From the NCBI GenBank assembly GCA_002440745.1, contig DJVB01000047.1, positions 34,456 to 57,029 on the forward strand: 22,574 bases of DNA, in the 5' to 3' direction. The notes under the pieces were generated by a model, which saw only the letters and a list, made by a program, of their open reading frames with translations, ran no database searches and was not told the DNA's origin. The position numbers and the translations under genes were made by a program. This DNA is from Bacteroidales bacterium UBA6267 (GTDB lineage Bacteria; Bacteroidota; Bacteroidia; Bacteroidales; UBA1556). Of the stretch, positions 14,560 to 22,541 are shown in pieces (position 1 is the stretch's first letter; every line of letters begins with the position of its first letter).

Positions 14560-15951
14560 TTATATTTTTGACATATCAATCTCAAAAGTCATTACTGAAT
14601 CAGGATTTTCGCAATTCAACTCGCAACTTTCGCAAGCGGAAAGCTCTCCTTTCAAACGGCGGCTGACTAATTCGCTGATACGGTGTTTAATTGCCGGAAT
14701 TTTAATATGATCAATCACTTGACCTGCAAAGGAAAACATGAGCAACATTCGTGCATTTCGCTCACAAATTCCACGTTGCATCATATAGAAAAGTGCGTCT
14801 TCGTCCAACTGCCCAACTGTAGCTCCATGACTACATTTCACATCATCGGCATAGATTTCTAAAAAGGGATGAGTGTCGATAGAAGCAGTGTCGGTAAGTT
14901 GTATATTATTATTGCTTTGATAAGCTGCAGTCCGTTGAGCATCTTGCTGCACAAGGATATGACCATTGAAAATTGCGCGGCCATTTTCATCCACAATTCC
15001 TTTAAACAACTGATTACTGGTGCAATCGGAAACGGCATGGTCAATTTTAACTTGATTATCGACAAATTGTTCTCTATCAACTAAATATAGTCCCATAACA
15101 TCAGCATTAGCTCCTTGACCGGCTAATTTCACGCGGGTGTCATTACGAATCAAGCCGCCATTGAAAGTTATGGTGTTGGCGTGGGTATTGGTATCACGTT
15201 GTTGCTCAACGAAATTATGAGTGATAACCGTAGCCTTTTCATCTTTGTTTTGCATTTTGTAAAAATCGAGCTGACTACCTTCATCCACAAAAAACTCCGA
15301 AACATTATTCACAAACGAACCAAAGGAGCTAAGGCTATCGTCGCAATGCACCAAGCTTAAGGATGCGTTTTTTCCAACAATCACCATATTTCTTGTGTTT
15401 ACAAAAATTCGAGAGGTCGCATTAATGACGTTCACTATTTGAATGGTACGTTCGCAGGCCACATTATCCGGAACATAAACAAAGTAACCATCACTGTAAA
15501 TCGCTGAGTTTAAAGCAATAAGTCCGTTGGATCGATCCGAGGCCATCCGGTCGAAATATTTGGAAAACAATTCAGGATATTTTTTCTCAGCTTCGCGAAT
15601 AGAGCATACAATCACCCCCTGTGGAAGAGTAGTCTTGGAGGTTTCGAACCATCCGTTCAGCAGTGAAAATAAATCTGTGTCAAGATTATTAATCTCGCAT
15701 TCGAAGATAGATTTTTGTTCTTGCGTTCTCAATCTGTCGATAGTATTGATGGTATAAGGTAAGTCAAGAACATCCTTCAATTTAGTTTTGCGCCATTTTT
15801 CGATTTTATTTGTGGGAAATCCCATGCGATAAAAATCCTCAAGAGCTCCTTTTCTGACGGATAGGCTTACAGGACTATCCGTCTCATTATTAATGTGTTG
15901 GTTGAAAAACCCATCAAACAATTGTTTTAGGTTTTGATAATTTTCCATCAT
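14560..15951 (-). CDS. sufD: SufD, Fe-S cluster scaffold subunit with Cys-rich C-terminus
   Basis: SufD pairs with SufB and two SufC subunits to form the SufBC2D assembly complex in the cytosol. The 463-residue protein shows the conserved beta-helix end motif DDVKCSHGATVGQLDEDALF, whose Cys and His correspond to the cluster-assembly residues near C358/H360 of E. coli SufD, followed by the C-terminal helical domain. Unlike E. coli SufD it ends with a Cys triad (C440, C443, C447; ACESCELNC) and an acidic tail. The double ATG (15951 and 15948) leaves the exact start open by one codon. The gap to the upstream sufC stop is 11 bp. Confidence 0.94.
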   Translation of the reverse strand: MMENYQNLKQLFDGFFNQHINNETDSPVSLSVRKGALEDFYRMGFPTNKIEKWRKTKLKDVLDLPYTINTIDRLRTQEQKSIFECEINNLDTDLFSLLNGWFETSKTTLPQGVIVCSIREAEKKYPELFSKYFDRMASDRSNGLIALNSAIYSDGYFVYVPDNVACERTIQIVNVINATSRIFVNTRNMVIVGKNASLSLVHCDDSLSSFGSFVNNVSEFFVDEGSQLDFYKMQNKDEKATVITHNFVEQQRDTNTHANTITFNGGLIRNDTRVKLAGQGANADVMGLYLVDREQFVDNQVKIDHAVSDCTSNQLFKGIVDENGRAIFNGHILVQQDAQRTAAYQSNNNIQLTDTASIDTHPFLEIYADDVKCSHGATVGQLDEDALFYMMQRGICERNARMLLMFSFAGQVIDHIKIPAIKHRISELVSRRLKGELSACESCELNCENPDSVMTFEIDMSKI

Positions 15952-15962
15952 AGCTCTATTGT

Positions 15963-16721
15963 TTATAGTTCAATATCAGCGTGGTCTTTTATCCACTCAT
16001 AACCTTTTTCCTCCAATTCGAAGGCTAACTCTTTTCCACCGGTTTTCACGATTTTTCCACCGTATAATACATGCACAAAATCGGGCACGATATAGTCTAA
16101 AAGTCGTTGATAGTGGGTAATGACAATGGTAGCATTTTCCGAAGTACGAAGTTTGTTAACGCCGTTGGCCACAATCCTAAGCGCATCAATGTCTAATCCG
16201 GAATCGGTTTCGTCAAGGATAGCTAAATCAGGGTTGAGCATAGCCATCTGAAATATTTCATTTTTCTTCTTCTCACCTCCCGAAAATCCTTCATTTACAG
16301 AACGATTAGCCAGATTTGCGGTCATCTCGACAAGTTGCTTCTTTTCGTTGAAATACTTCAAAAACTCACCTCCGGATAAAGGTTTTTTACCTTTATAAAG
16401 GTAAATTTCGTCTAAGGCGGCACGCATAAAATTGGTGATGCTCACACCGGGAATTTCCACAGGATATTGAAAGCTAAGGAATATACCTTCGCGGGCGCGG
16501 TCTTCAATAGCCATTTCCATGAGGTCTTTACCTTTGTAAATAATCTCACCTGATATATTATCGTAAATATCTCTTCCGGTTATTACGTTGGCCAAAGTGC
16601 TTTTTCCGGTGCCGTTAGGTCCCATTATCGCATGAACTTCGCCGGGTTTTACAGACAAATTCAATCCTTTAAGTATTTCTTTGCCTTGAATTGAAACATG
16701 TAAATCTTTTATTTCTAACAT
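15963..16721 (-). CDS. sufC: SufC, ABC-type ATPase of the SUF complex
   Basis: This cytosolic ATPase drives conformational change of the SufB-SufD scaffold. The 252-residue protein has Walker A GPNGTGKS (34-41), Q-loop Gln85, the signature FSGGEKKK (146-153) in the SufC-specific form, Walker B LAILDETDSGLD (167-178), and switch His203. There is no membrane segment, as expected. It lies 33 bp after sufB and 11 bp before sufD. Confidence 0.96.
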   Translation of the reverse strand: MLEIKDLHVSIQGKEILKGLNLSVKPGEVHAIMGPNGTGKSTLANVITGRDIYDNISGEIIYKGKDLMEMAIEDRAREGIFLSFQYPVEIPGVSITNFMRAALDEIYLYKGKKPLSGGEFLKYFNEKKQLVEMTANLANRSVNEGFSGGEKKKNEIFQMAMLNPDLAILDETDSGLDIDALRIVANGVNKLRTSENATIVITHYQRLLDYIVPDFVHVLYGGKIVKTGGKELAFELEEKGYEWIKDHADIEL

Positions 16722-16754
16722 TTTAGTAAGGTTTTTAGTTTTATCAAATATTAT

Positions 16755-18200
16755 TTATCCAACGCTGCCTTCTAAGCTGATGGCTAAGAGTTTTTGAGCC
16801 TCAACGGCAAACTCCATTGGCAGTTGATTCAACACTTCTCTTGCATAACCATTCACTATCAAGCCAATGGACTTTTCGGTATCTAAGCCACGCTGCTGAC
16901 AATAGAACAACTGGTCGTCAGAGATTCGTGAAGTTGTGGCTTCATGCTCAACGATGGCAGAAGCATTCTTCGTGTCGATATAAGGAAAAGTATGTGCACC
17001 GCATCTATCTCCCAACAGCAGGGAGTCGCATTGCGAGAAATTTCTTGCTCCGGTTGCATTTTTATTGATTTTCACTTGTCCACGGTAGCTATTATGGCTT
17101 CGACCTGCTGAGATGCCTTTGCTGACAATGGTTGAACGCGTATTTTTTCCAAGATGAATCATCTTAGAGCCTGTGTCGGCTTGCTGAAAATTATTTGTGA
17201 CTGCAACTGAGTAAAACTCTCCAACAGAATTGTCACCTTTCAGAACGCATGAAGGATATTTCCAGGTGATTGCCGAACCGGTTTCCACTTGTGTCCAAGA
17301 AATTTTTGAATTCGCTCCCTCGCATAATCCACGCTTGGTAACAAAATTATAGATACCTCCTCTGCCTTCTTTGTCACCCGGATACCAGTTCTGCACAGTG
17401 GAATACTTCACTTCGGCATCCTTATGGGCAATAATCTCAACAATAGCTGCATGGAGCTGATTTTCATCACGTTGTGGAGCTGTGCAACCTTCGAGATAGG
17501 AAACATAAGAACCCTCGTCAGCAACTATCAAGGTGCGCTCAAACTGGCCGGTATTGGCTGCATTAATCCTGAAATAGGTGGATAATTCCATTGGGCAACG
17601 AACCCCTTTTGGGATATAGCAAAACGAACCGTCGCTGAAAACCGCCGAATTGAGAGCCCCAAAATAGTTGTCGGTATATGGAACAACGGAGCCTAAATAT
17701 TTTCGAACTAATTCGGGATGCTCTTGAACTGCTTCGCTAAAACTGCAAAAAATGATTCCGTATTTGGCTAAGGTAGCTGTAAAAGTAGTCTTAACACTTA
17801 CACTGTCAATCACAGCATCGACGGCAACTCCGGTGAGACGTTTTTGCTCTTCCAACGAAATACCCAACTTATTAAAGGTGTCGATAAGCTCAGGGTCAAC
17901 CTCTTCAAGGCTGTTCAACGTTTCCTTCTTTTTTGGGGCTGCATAATAAATAATATCCTGAAAATCAATTGATGGGATTTTTAAATGAGCCCAATCCGGC
18001 ATTTCCATTTGCTGCCATTTTCGAAAAGCTTTCAGTCGATATTCCAAAAGCCATTCGGGCTCATTTTTCTTCATCGAAATCAAACGTACAACGTCTTCAT
18101 TCAATCCTTTTTCAATAGTTTCGGTTTCAATATTGGAAACAAAGCCATATTTATAATCGCTTTGCGTTACTTCATCTAAAATTTGATTTGAATCGCTCAT
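16755..18200 (-). CDS. sufB: SufB, Fe-S cluster scaffold subunit
   Basis: SufB is the scaffold on which the nascent Fe-S cluster is built from SufE sulfur. The 481-residue protein carries the beta-helix core and the key motif LGDRCGAHTFPY with Cys400 (equivalent to C405 of E. coli SufB). It also has EHEATTS with Glu419 (equivalent to E434), both needed for de novo cluster formation. It is the first gene of the operon, about 30 nt downstream of a consensus promoter. No IscR- or SufR-type regulator gene lies beside it. Confidence 0.96.
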   Translation of the reverse strand: MSDSNQILDEVTQSDYKYGFVSNIETETIEKGLNEDVVRLISMKKNEPEWLLEYRLKAFRKWQQMEMPDWAHLKIPSIDFQDIIYYAAPKKKETLNSLEEVDPELIDTFNKLGISLEEQKRLTGVAVDAVIDSVSVKTTFTATLAKYGIIFCSFSEAVQEHPELVRKYLGSVVPYTDNYFGALNSAVFSDGSFCYIPKGVRCPMELSTYFRINAANTGQFERTLIVADEGSYVSYLEGCTAPQRDENQLHAAIVEIIAHKDAEVKYSTVQNWYPGDKEGRGGIYNFVTKRGLCEGANSKISWTQVETGSAITWKYPSCVLKGDNSVGEFYSVAVTNNFQQADTGSKMIHLGKNTRSTIVSKGISAGRSHNSYRGQVKINKNATGARNFSQCDSLLLGDRCGAHTFPYIDTKNASAIVEHEATTSRISDDQLFYCQQRGLDTEKSIGLIVNGYAREVLNQLPMEFAVEAQKLLAISLEGSVG

Positions 18201-18234
18201 TTTATCTTATTTAGAATAAATAAAAATAGTGGCG

Positions 18235-18265
18235 CAAAATTAATGATTTTTGGGGGTTAGGCAAC
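18235..18265 (-). promoter_or_regulatory. Promoter of the suf operon
   Basis: On the minus strand a perfect -7 element TAATTTTG (18242 to 18235) is preceded, 19 bases upstream, by GTTG (18265 to 18262), a 3/4 match to the -33 TTTG. Transcription would start at about 18231, giving a leader of about 30 nt before sufB. The spacing is the one known for Bacteroidota sigma factors. Confidence 0.6.
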
Positions 18266-18360
18266 GGCTAAAAACGTATTTTGATTTTTTTAACCTAAAA
18301 CGTGAGGTAATATATAACATTATTAAATTTTGGACCGTAGAAAACCCTTTCAATTTGTTG

Positions 18361-18368
18361 TACATTTG
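18361..18368 (+). promoter_or_regulatory. -7 promoter element of the hybrid histidine kinase gene
   Basis: TACATTTG is a perfect TAnnTTTG, with an expected start at about 18372 and a leader of about 35 nt to ATG 18407. A second, weaker match, TAATTTTA (18397-18404), lies right before the ATG. A clear -33 element is not seen for either. Confidence 0.45.
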
Positions 18369-18406
18369 TTGACTTTTTATTTGAATTAAAATAGGTTAAT
18401 TTTACA

Positions 18407-21400
18407 ATGCACATATTTACAGATATATCTGTTTTTTTTCTGGTAACAGCATTATTATCCATATTTGTTGCGGTGATGGCGTGGCAAAAGCGCTCGACAA
18501 AAGGCGGTAAGGAATTGAGTTTATTGATGTTTTTTGCAGGATTATGGGCATTGGTCAACACGGGAGAAGCAGGTGCTACCTCAGTTGAAGGAAAGGTTTT
18601 ATGGTCCCAAATTGAGTATATTCCTTCTGTTTTTGTCCCCTTATTTTACTTGGTTTTTGCGGCTCGATTCACTGGCTTTACCTCTCTGATTCGGCATAAG
18701 GCTTTTTTCTTGACACTTTTATTTCCCATCGCCACCATAGTCCTTTCGTTCACTAATGCTTCCCATAACCTTGTTTGGACAGGTTTTTCGGAAATAAATC
18801 CTAAAACCAACCTGATTGAATATTATCACGGATTATGGTTTTGGGTCGGGAATGTTGGGTATAACTATGTTTTGTTTATCACTGCTACAATATTAGTATT
18901 CAAGTATATAATCTTAAATCGTTCTACCTTCAAAACCCATGGTTGGATTATTTTTATTGGCGGCTTAGGGCCATGGATTGCCAGCATAATTTATGTTTTT
19001 GATTTATCTCCGGTTCCGGGTTTGAATTTAACTCCAGCAAGTATAATTTTCAGTGGTACGCTATTCATTATAGCAATTTTCTACATGCATCTCTTTGATA
19101 TTGTGCCTATTGCCCACGGATTGATTTTAGAAACCATTCGTGATGGCATTTTGGTGATTGACAGCAACGACCGAATTCAGGATATAAATATTGCTGCCGT
19201 TCGCTTTTTAGAAATAGGTTCAATCCCTCCCACAGGAGTTCATATCAAAGACCTAAAAGCAGGACATAAGGATTTGCTAAATTTTATTATCAGCAATAAA
19301 AAAGAATACGAGAGAGACCGAGTTTTTGAAACTGAGACACAAACCTTAAAGATTTTTTATCAAAATATTCCACGTCAGCAAGGAAGTATTCTAATCATTA
19401 TCCGCGACATCACCGAAATAATTGAGCAGCAAAAATCCATAAGGGAAGGCGAGTTAAAGTATAAAAACCTTTACACAAGTTTCCGTTTAATGGCTGATAC
19501 AATGCCAGATATGCTCTGGGCAAAAGATTTATCCGGCAAGTTCATTTTTGTAAACAAAGCCTATTGCGATACAATTTTGATTGCAAAGGATACCGATGAA
19601 CCCATTGGAAAAACGGAGGATTTCTTCATCAAACGGCAGCAATCACTAAAACCCAATGACGATAAATGGTTTACGTTTGGAGCAAGAAATATCAGTTATG
19701 ATAAAGCCATTAAGTCCGACATTCCACATCTTCAGTATGAAGATTACGGATATGTGAATGGTCGATTTTATCATCTCGATGTTCATCATGCGCCATTGCT
19801 CAATAACGAAGGCACTTTGATTGGCATCATTGGTTCGGCAAGGGATATAACGGATAAAAAGGAGGTTGAGCTTGCGTTGAAAAAGCAAGATATGCTTTTG
19901 CGTGGTTTGGCCGAATCGAATCAGACGCTTCTGCAAAACGAGAACATCGAAATTTCTATTCAAAAAGCACTCGATATCGTTGGAGAAGCCTCTGGTCAGG
20001 ATCGGGTTTATTTGTTTGAATTAGATCAAGACAGCCCAGAAGATAATCCTTTAGCGAGTCAGCGATATGAATGGGTCAAAGAAGGCATAAATCCTGAAAT
20101 CGACAATCCTGAACTACAGGGAGTTCCGTTTAGGGAATATTTTCCGCGTTGGTTCGAAAGGCTTAGTGAGGGGTCGTATATAGCCGGAAATGTGGTTGAT
20201 TTTCCACCTTTGGAGAAACAAATTCTTGAACCTCAAAATATTATCTCCCTTATCGTGGTTCCAATTAAAGTTGAGGACAGATTTTGGGGATTTATCGGAT
20301 TTGACAATTGCTCACAGCCTGTGGAATGGGGATTAGCCGAACGTAATATTCTCTATTCCATGGCCGCCGCTATCGGCTCGGCAATCGAACGACATAGATT
20401 TGAAAGTAATTTGATTCAAGCCAAGCTCAAAGCCGAAGAGAGTAATAGGCTCAAATCTGCTTTTATCAATAATATTTCCCACGAAATCCGAACACCCTTG
20501 AATGGGATTTTAAGTTTTAGTAAGTTTTTGACCGACAATGATTTGACAACTCAAGAGAAGGAAACATATCTTGTTCATTTAGAAAGTAGCAGCCAAAGAC
20601 TTATTCAAACCATCACCGACTACACCGATATAGCGCTAATTGCCAGCGGCTCCATGGACGTCAATCTTGGCAATCATATTTTAAAGTCGGAATTTGAGAA
20701 AATCGTTCATAATGCTGAACTACTTATAGGAGAAAAGCCTATTAAGTTTATTAATGAAATTCCGAAAAAACTATTTGAGACCGAGCTCTATACCGATCCC
20801 CTCTTATTCAATAAAGTATTTTGCTCTTTAATCAATAACGCCATAAAATTCACCAATTCAGGCAATGTTTGGATAGGCTGTAATGAGTTAGAAAATGAAT
20901 ATGAATTCTATGTGAAAGACACTGGAAGAGGCATTAGCAAAGAGAAATTAGAATCCGTTTTTAGCGTATTTACGCAGGAAGATTATAGCATTTCGAGAGG
21001 TTTTGAGGGAAGCGGTTTAGGGCTTTCGATTGCGAAAGGCATAGTAGAATTGCTTGGAGGCCGCATTTATGTTGAATCAGAAATAGGACAAGGCAGCACT
21101 TTTTATTTCACTATTCCGCACAAGCAACAAAAGACAAAACCCAAGCCTGTGGAATCTAATGTTGAGGAGCTGAGACCGGCAGTTTTAGTTGCAGAAGATG
21201 AGGAGTCGAATTTCTATTTTTTAGAAGTCATACTAAAACGGATGAACATTCCTTATTTTCGAGCAATCAACGGGCAAGAAGCAGTAAATTTTTGTCGTTT
21301 AAAACCGGAAATAAAATTAGTTTTAATGGATATTAAAATGCCGGTAATGAGCGGAATAGAAGCAACAAAACTGATAAAAAAAATACGCCCTGACTTGTTT

Positions 21401-21541
21401 ATTGCCGCCATAACAGCGTTTGCGCAGCGAGGCGACGAGGCCAAGATTATGGAAGCAGGCTGCGATGCCTATTATTCGAAGCCCATCGACATCAGAGTAT
21501 TGCAAAACCTAATAACTATTCATTTAGGAATTAATTTTTAG
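18407..21541 (+). CDS. Hybrid sensor histidine kinase (7TM, PAS, PAS, GAF, HisKA, HATPase, REC)
   Basis: This large 1044-residue membrane sensor kinase has, in order: seven hydrophobic segments (residues 1-230) of the histidine-kinase N-terminal 7TM type; a PAS-like domain (238-340) starting LILETIRDGILVIDSNDRI; a second PAS domain (358-485) with MPDMLWAKDLSGKFIFVN; a GAF domain (500-665); the HisKA dimerisation helix with phospho-acceptor His692 in SHEIRTPLNG; and a HATPase domain with N-box Asn811, G1 DTGRGIS (838-844) and G2 GSGLGLSIAKG (868-878). A receiver domain follows, with acidic pair E930/D931, phospho-acceptor Asp975, Thr1003 and Lys1025. All catalytic residues are present. There is no DNA-binding output or adjacent response regulator, so signal output must pass through the receiver to partners elsewhere. 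It diverges from the suf operon; a regulatory link is unproven. Confidence 0.93.
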   Translation: MHIFTDISVFFLVTALLSIFVAVMAWQKRSTKGGKELSLLMFFAGLWALVNTGEAGATSVEGKVLWSQIEYIPSVFVPLFYLVFAARFTGFTSLIRHKAFFLTLLFPIATIVLSFTNASHNLVWTGFSEINPKTNLIEYYHGLWFWVGNVGYNYVLFITATILVFKYIILNRSTFKTHGWIIFIGGLGPWIASIIYVFDLSPVPGLNLTPASIIFSGTLFIIAIFYMHLFDIVPIAHGLILETIRDGILVIDSNDRIQDINIAAVRFLEIGSIPPTGVHIKDLKAGHKDLLNFIISNKKEYERDRVFETETQTLKIFYQNIPRQQGSILIIIRDITEIIEQQKSIREGELKYKNLYTSFRLMADTMPDMLWAKDLSGKFIFVNKAYCDTILIAKDTDEPIGKTEDFFIKRQQSLKPNDDKWFTFGARNISYDKAIKSDIPHLQYEDYGYVNGRFYHLDVHHAPLLNNEGTLIGIIGSARDITDKKEVELALKKQDMLLRGLAESNQTLLQNENIEISIQKALDIVGEASGQDRVYLFELDQDSPEDNPLASQRYEWVKEGINPEIDNPELQGVPFREYFPRWFERLSEGSYIAGNVVDFPPLEKQILEPQNIISLIVVPIKVEDRFWGFIGFDNCSQPVEWGLAERNILYSMAAAIGSAIERHRFESNLIQAKLKAEESNRLKSAFINNISHEIRTPLNGILSFSKFLTDNDLTTQEKETYLVHLESSSQRLIQTITDYTDIALIASGSMDVNLGNHILKSEFEKIVHNAELLIGEKPIKFINEIPKKLFETELYTDPLLFNKVFCSLINNAIKFTNSGNVWIGCNELENEYEFYVKDTGRGISKEKLESVFSVFTQEDYSISRGFEGSGLGLSIAKGIVELLGGRIYVESEIGQGSTFYFTIPHKQQKTKPKPVESNVEELRPAVLVAEDEESNFYFLEVILKRMNIPYFRAINGQEAVNFCRLKPEIKLVLMDIKMPVMSGIEATKLIKKIRPDLFIAAITAFAQRGDEAKIMEAGCDAYYSKPIDIRVLQNLITIHLGINF

Positions 21542-21620
21542 AAACGCCCCGTAGCCCCGTATTGGCATGAAAACAAACTGCATTGAGATTTTCAGTTTCA
21601 TTCACCAAAAGAATTTTCCC

Positions 21621-21628
21621 TACCTTTG
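21621..21628 (+). promoter_or_regulatory. -7 promoter element in front of RHS-like module 1
   Basis: TACCTTTG, a perfect TAnnTTTG, is preceded by CCC and followed by CCC. A matching TCCCTA..TTTG context precedes module 2, so the promoter appears to be part of the repeated unit. The ATG of the repeated peptide is 24 bases further on (21653). Confidence 0.5.
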
Positions 21629-21640
21629 CCCATCTCAACC

Positions 21641-21702
21641 AAACTCAACCCTATGCAAAGCACCTACACCCGCGGCACCACTTACTTCGAGCTATCGAAC
21701 CA
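21641..21702 (+). repeat. RHS-like coding repeat, module 1
   Basis: The 62-bp direct repeat matches 22479-22540 at 55 positions. From ATG 21653 it reads MQSTYTRGTTYFELSN and then HNLGK. The peptide resembles the sequence preceding HLGNV in the core domain of Bacteroidota RHS proteins (TRG..YELSNHLGNV, from memory). Its higher-GC codons contrast with the AT-rich surroundings. This frame has no stop before the next gene's ATG and is in frame with it. Confidence 0.75.
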
Positions 21703-21787
21703 TAACTTGGGTAAGAGAAAATACGGATGGAACAACAACAGACTTAGACAAAAACACTTTAGATTTAACAAACCCGGAGGGAAACTA

Positions 21788-22399
21788 ATGAAAACCTTTA
21801 TTCTAACTTTATTGATGATAATTTCTCCGATTGTTTTTTGGGGGCAATCAAATTGTGATTTCAAAAAAAACGAAAATTTCAACTTTCTTGTAAATCAATT
21901 AAATATGGGGCGTCAATTCAATAGTAAAGACACATTCTCATACAATATCGACACTTTGACAAGTCTCATTGAAGAAATTGTATATCATACCCCTGATTCT
22001 ATTATTAGTTTGGAAGAAAAATTAGACATTCTTTTTTTAATGGTACATTTCCAACCTACATTATCAAATTTTTACAGACATAAACTTATTACAAAATATT
22101 TATTTGAGAAAGATAGCCTGATTTCAAAGAATCCAATTCTTTTGTTTCCCATTGCTATTTGTCAAAAATGTGACACAGTTTTTATTCATCTTATACTAAA
22201 TAACCCATCGAAAGATGAATTAAAGGTTTTACCTGATTATTACCAATCTACATTTCGTGTTGCTTACCACAAATTAGAATATTCCGTAAATGAAGGTAAC
22301 ATTCATGGTAGTCAACAAATGGGAACATTATATTTTTTAATTGGTAATATTACAAAAAACTCTGTTTTTCAATCGAAATATCCGTGTTTTTTTCAATAA
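21788..22399 (+). CDS. Secreted protein of unknown function flanked by RHS-like modules
   Basis: From ATG 21788 the 203-residue product begins with a Sec signal peptide: Lys2, hydrophobic residues 4-17, and probable cleavage around FWGQS at residues 17-21. The mature part is AT-rich in codon use, mostly helical-looking, with four Cys (NCDF, a CQKC pair, PCFF). I recognise no family. The same frame is open back to 21626, so an N-terminally extended form starting in the RHS-like repeat (ATG 21653) is possible, but it would bury the signal peptide. The start codon overlaps by one base (TAATG) the stop of a short open frame upstream, a typical coupling arrangement. Position after an RHS fragment makes an orphan immunity or cargo protein conceivable; that is only an inference. 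Confidence 0.6.
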   Translation: MKTFILTLLMIISPIVFWGQSNCDFKKNENFNFLVNQLNMGRQFNSKDTFSYNIDTLTSLIEEIVYHTPDSIISLEEKLDILFLMVHFQPTLSNFYRHKLITKYLFEKDSLISKNPILLFPIAICQKCDTVFIHLILNNPSKDELKVLPDYYQSTFRVAYHKLEYSVNEGNIHGSQQMGTLYFLIGNITKNSVFQSKYPCFFQ

Positions 22400-22464
22400 T
22401 AGATTGACTTATATCGTTGTTTCAGCACCCAAAGAAATTGGACAAAACTAGTTGTTAAAATCCC

Positions 22465-22472
22465 TAATTTTG
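22465..22472 (+). promoter_or_regulatory. -7 promoter element in front of RHS-like module 2
   Basis: TAATTTTG, a perfect TAnnTTTG in the context TCCC-TAATTTTG-TCC, resembles the module 1 promoter context. The start codon of the repeated peptide lies 18 bases downstream (22491), against 24 in module 1. Confidence 0.5.
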
Positions 22473-22478
22473 TCCTTT

Positions 22479-22540
22479 AAACTCAACCCAATGCAAAGCA
22501 CCTACACCCGCGGCACCACCTACTTCGAGCTGAGCAACTA
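22479..22540 (+). repeat. RHS-like coding repeat, module 2
   Basis: This is the second copy of the 62-bp repeat, 838 bp from the first and in the same orientation. Seven differences are present. Five fall inside codons (ACT/ACC, CTA/CTG, TCG/AGC) and none changes the peptide; the others are just before the ATG and after the Asn codon. Confidence 0.8.
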
Positions 22541-22541
22541 A
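22491..22541 (+). CDS. 16-residue RHS-core-like mini-ORF, possibly a truncated remnant
   Basis: From ATG 22491 the frame reads MQSTYTRGTTYFELSN and stops at TAA (22539-22541), exactly where RHS core proteins would continue with HLGNV. A perfect -7 element lies just upstream, so it may be transcribed. It could be a decayed RHS fragment or a short leader peptide of a next cassette beyond the window edge. The sequence after the stop (ATTCTTTTTTATCC...) shows no start of another gene before the window ends. Confidence 0.4.
   Translation: MQSTYTRGTTYFELSN

Larger units (their letters stand above)
21542..21787. other. Region between the kinase gene and the secreted-protein gene, holding RHS-like module 1
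   Basis: After the kinase stop there is no terminator hairpin. The stretch contains a -7 element (21621-21628), the first RHS-like repeat (21641-21702), and about 85 bases with two open frames. One continues the repeat frame into the downstream gene. The other ends at a TAATG overlap with it. Confidence 0.6.

Noticed and set aside
18407..21541. Kinase gene as part of a phage-defence or toxin system with the right-end module
   Set aside because: Its domains are ordinary two-component signalling, and nothing links it to the RHS-like modules apart from adjacency.
21567..21788. 73-residue open frame from 21567 as a complete gene
   Set aside because: Its first half runs across the promoter and the RHS-like repeat in the wrong frame; only its last 30 or so codons look protein-like.
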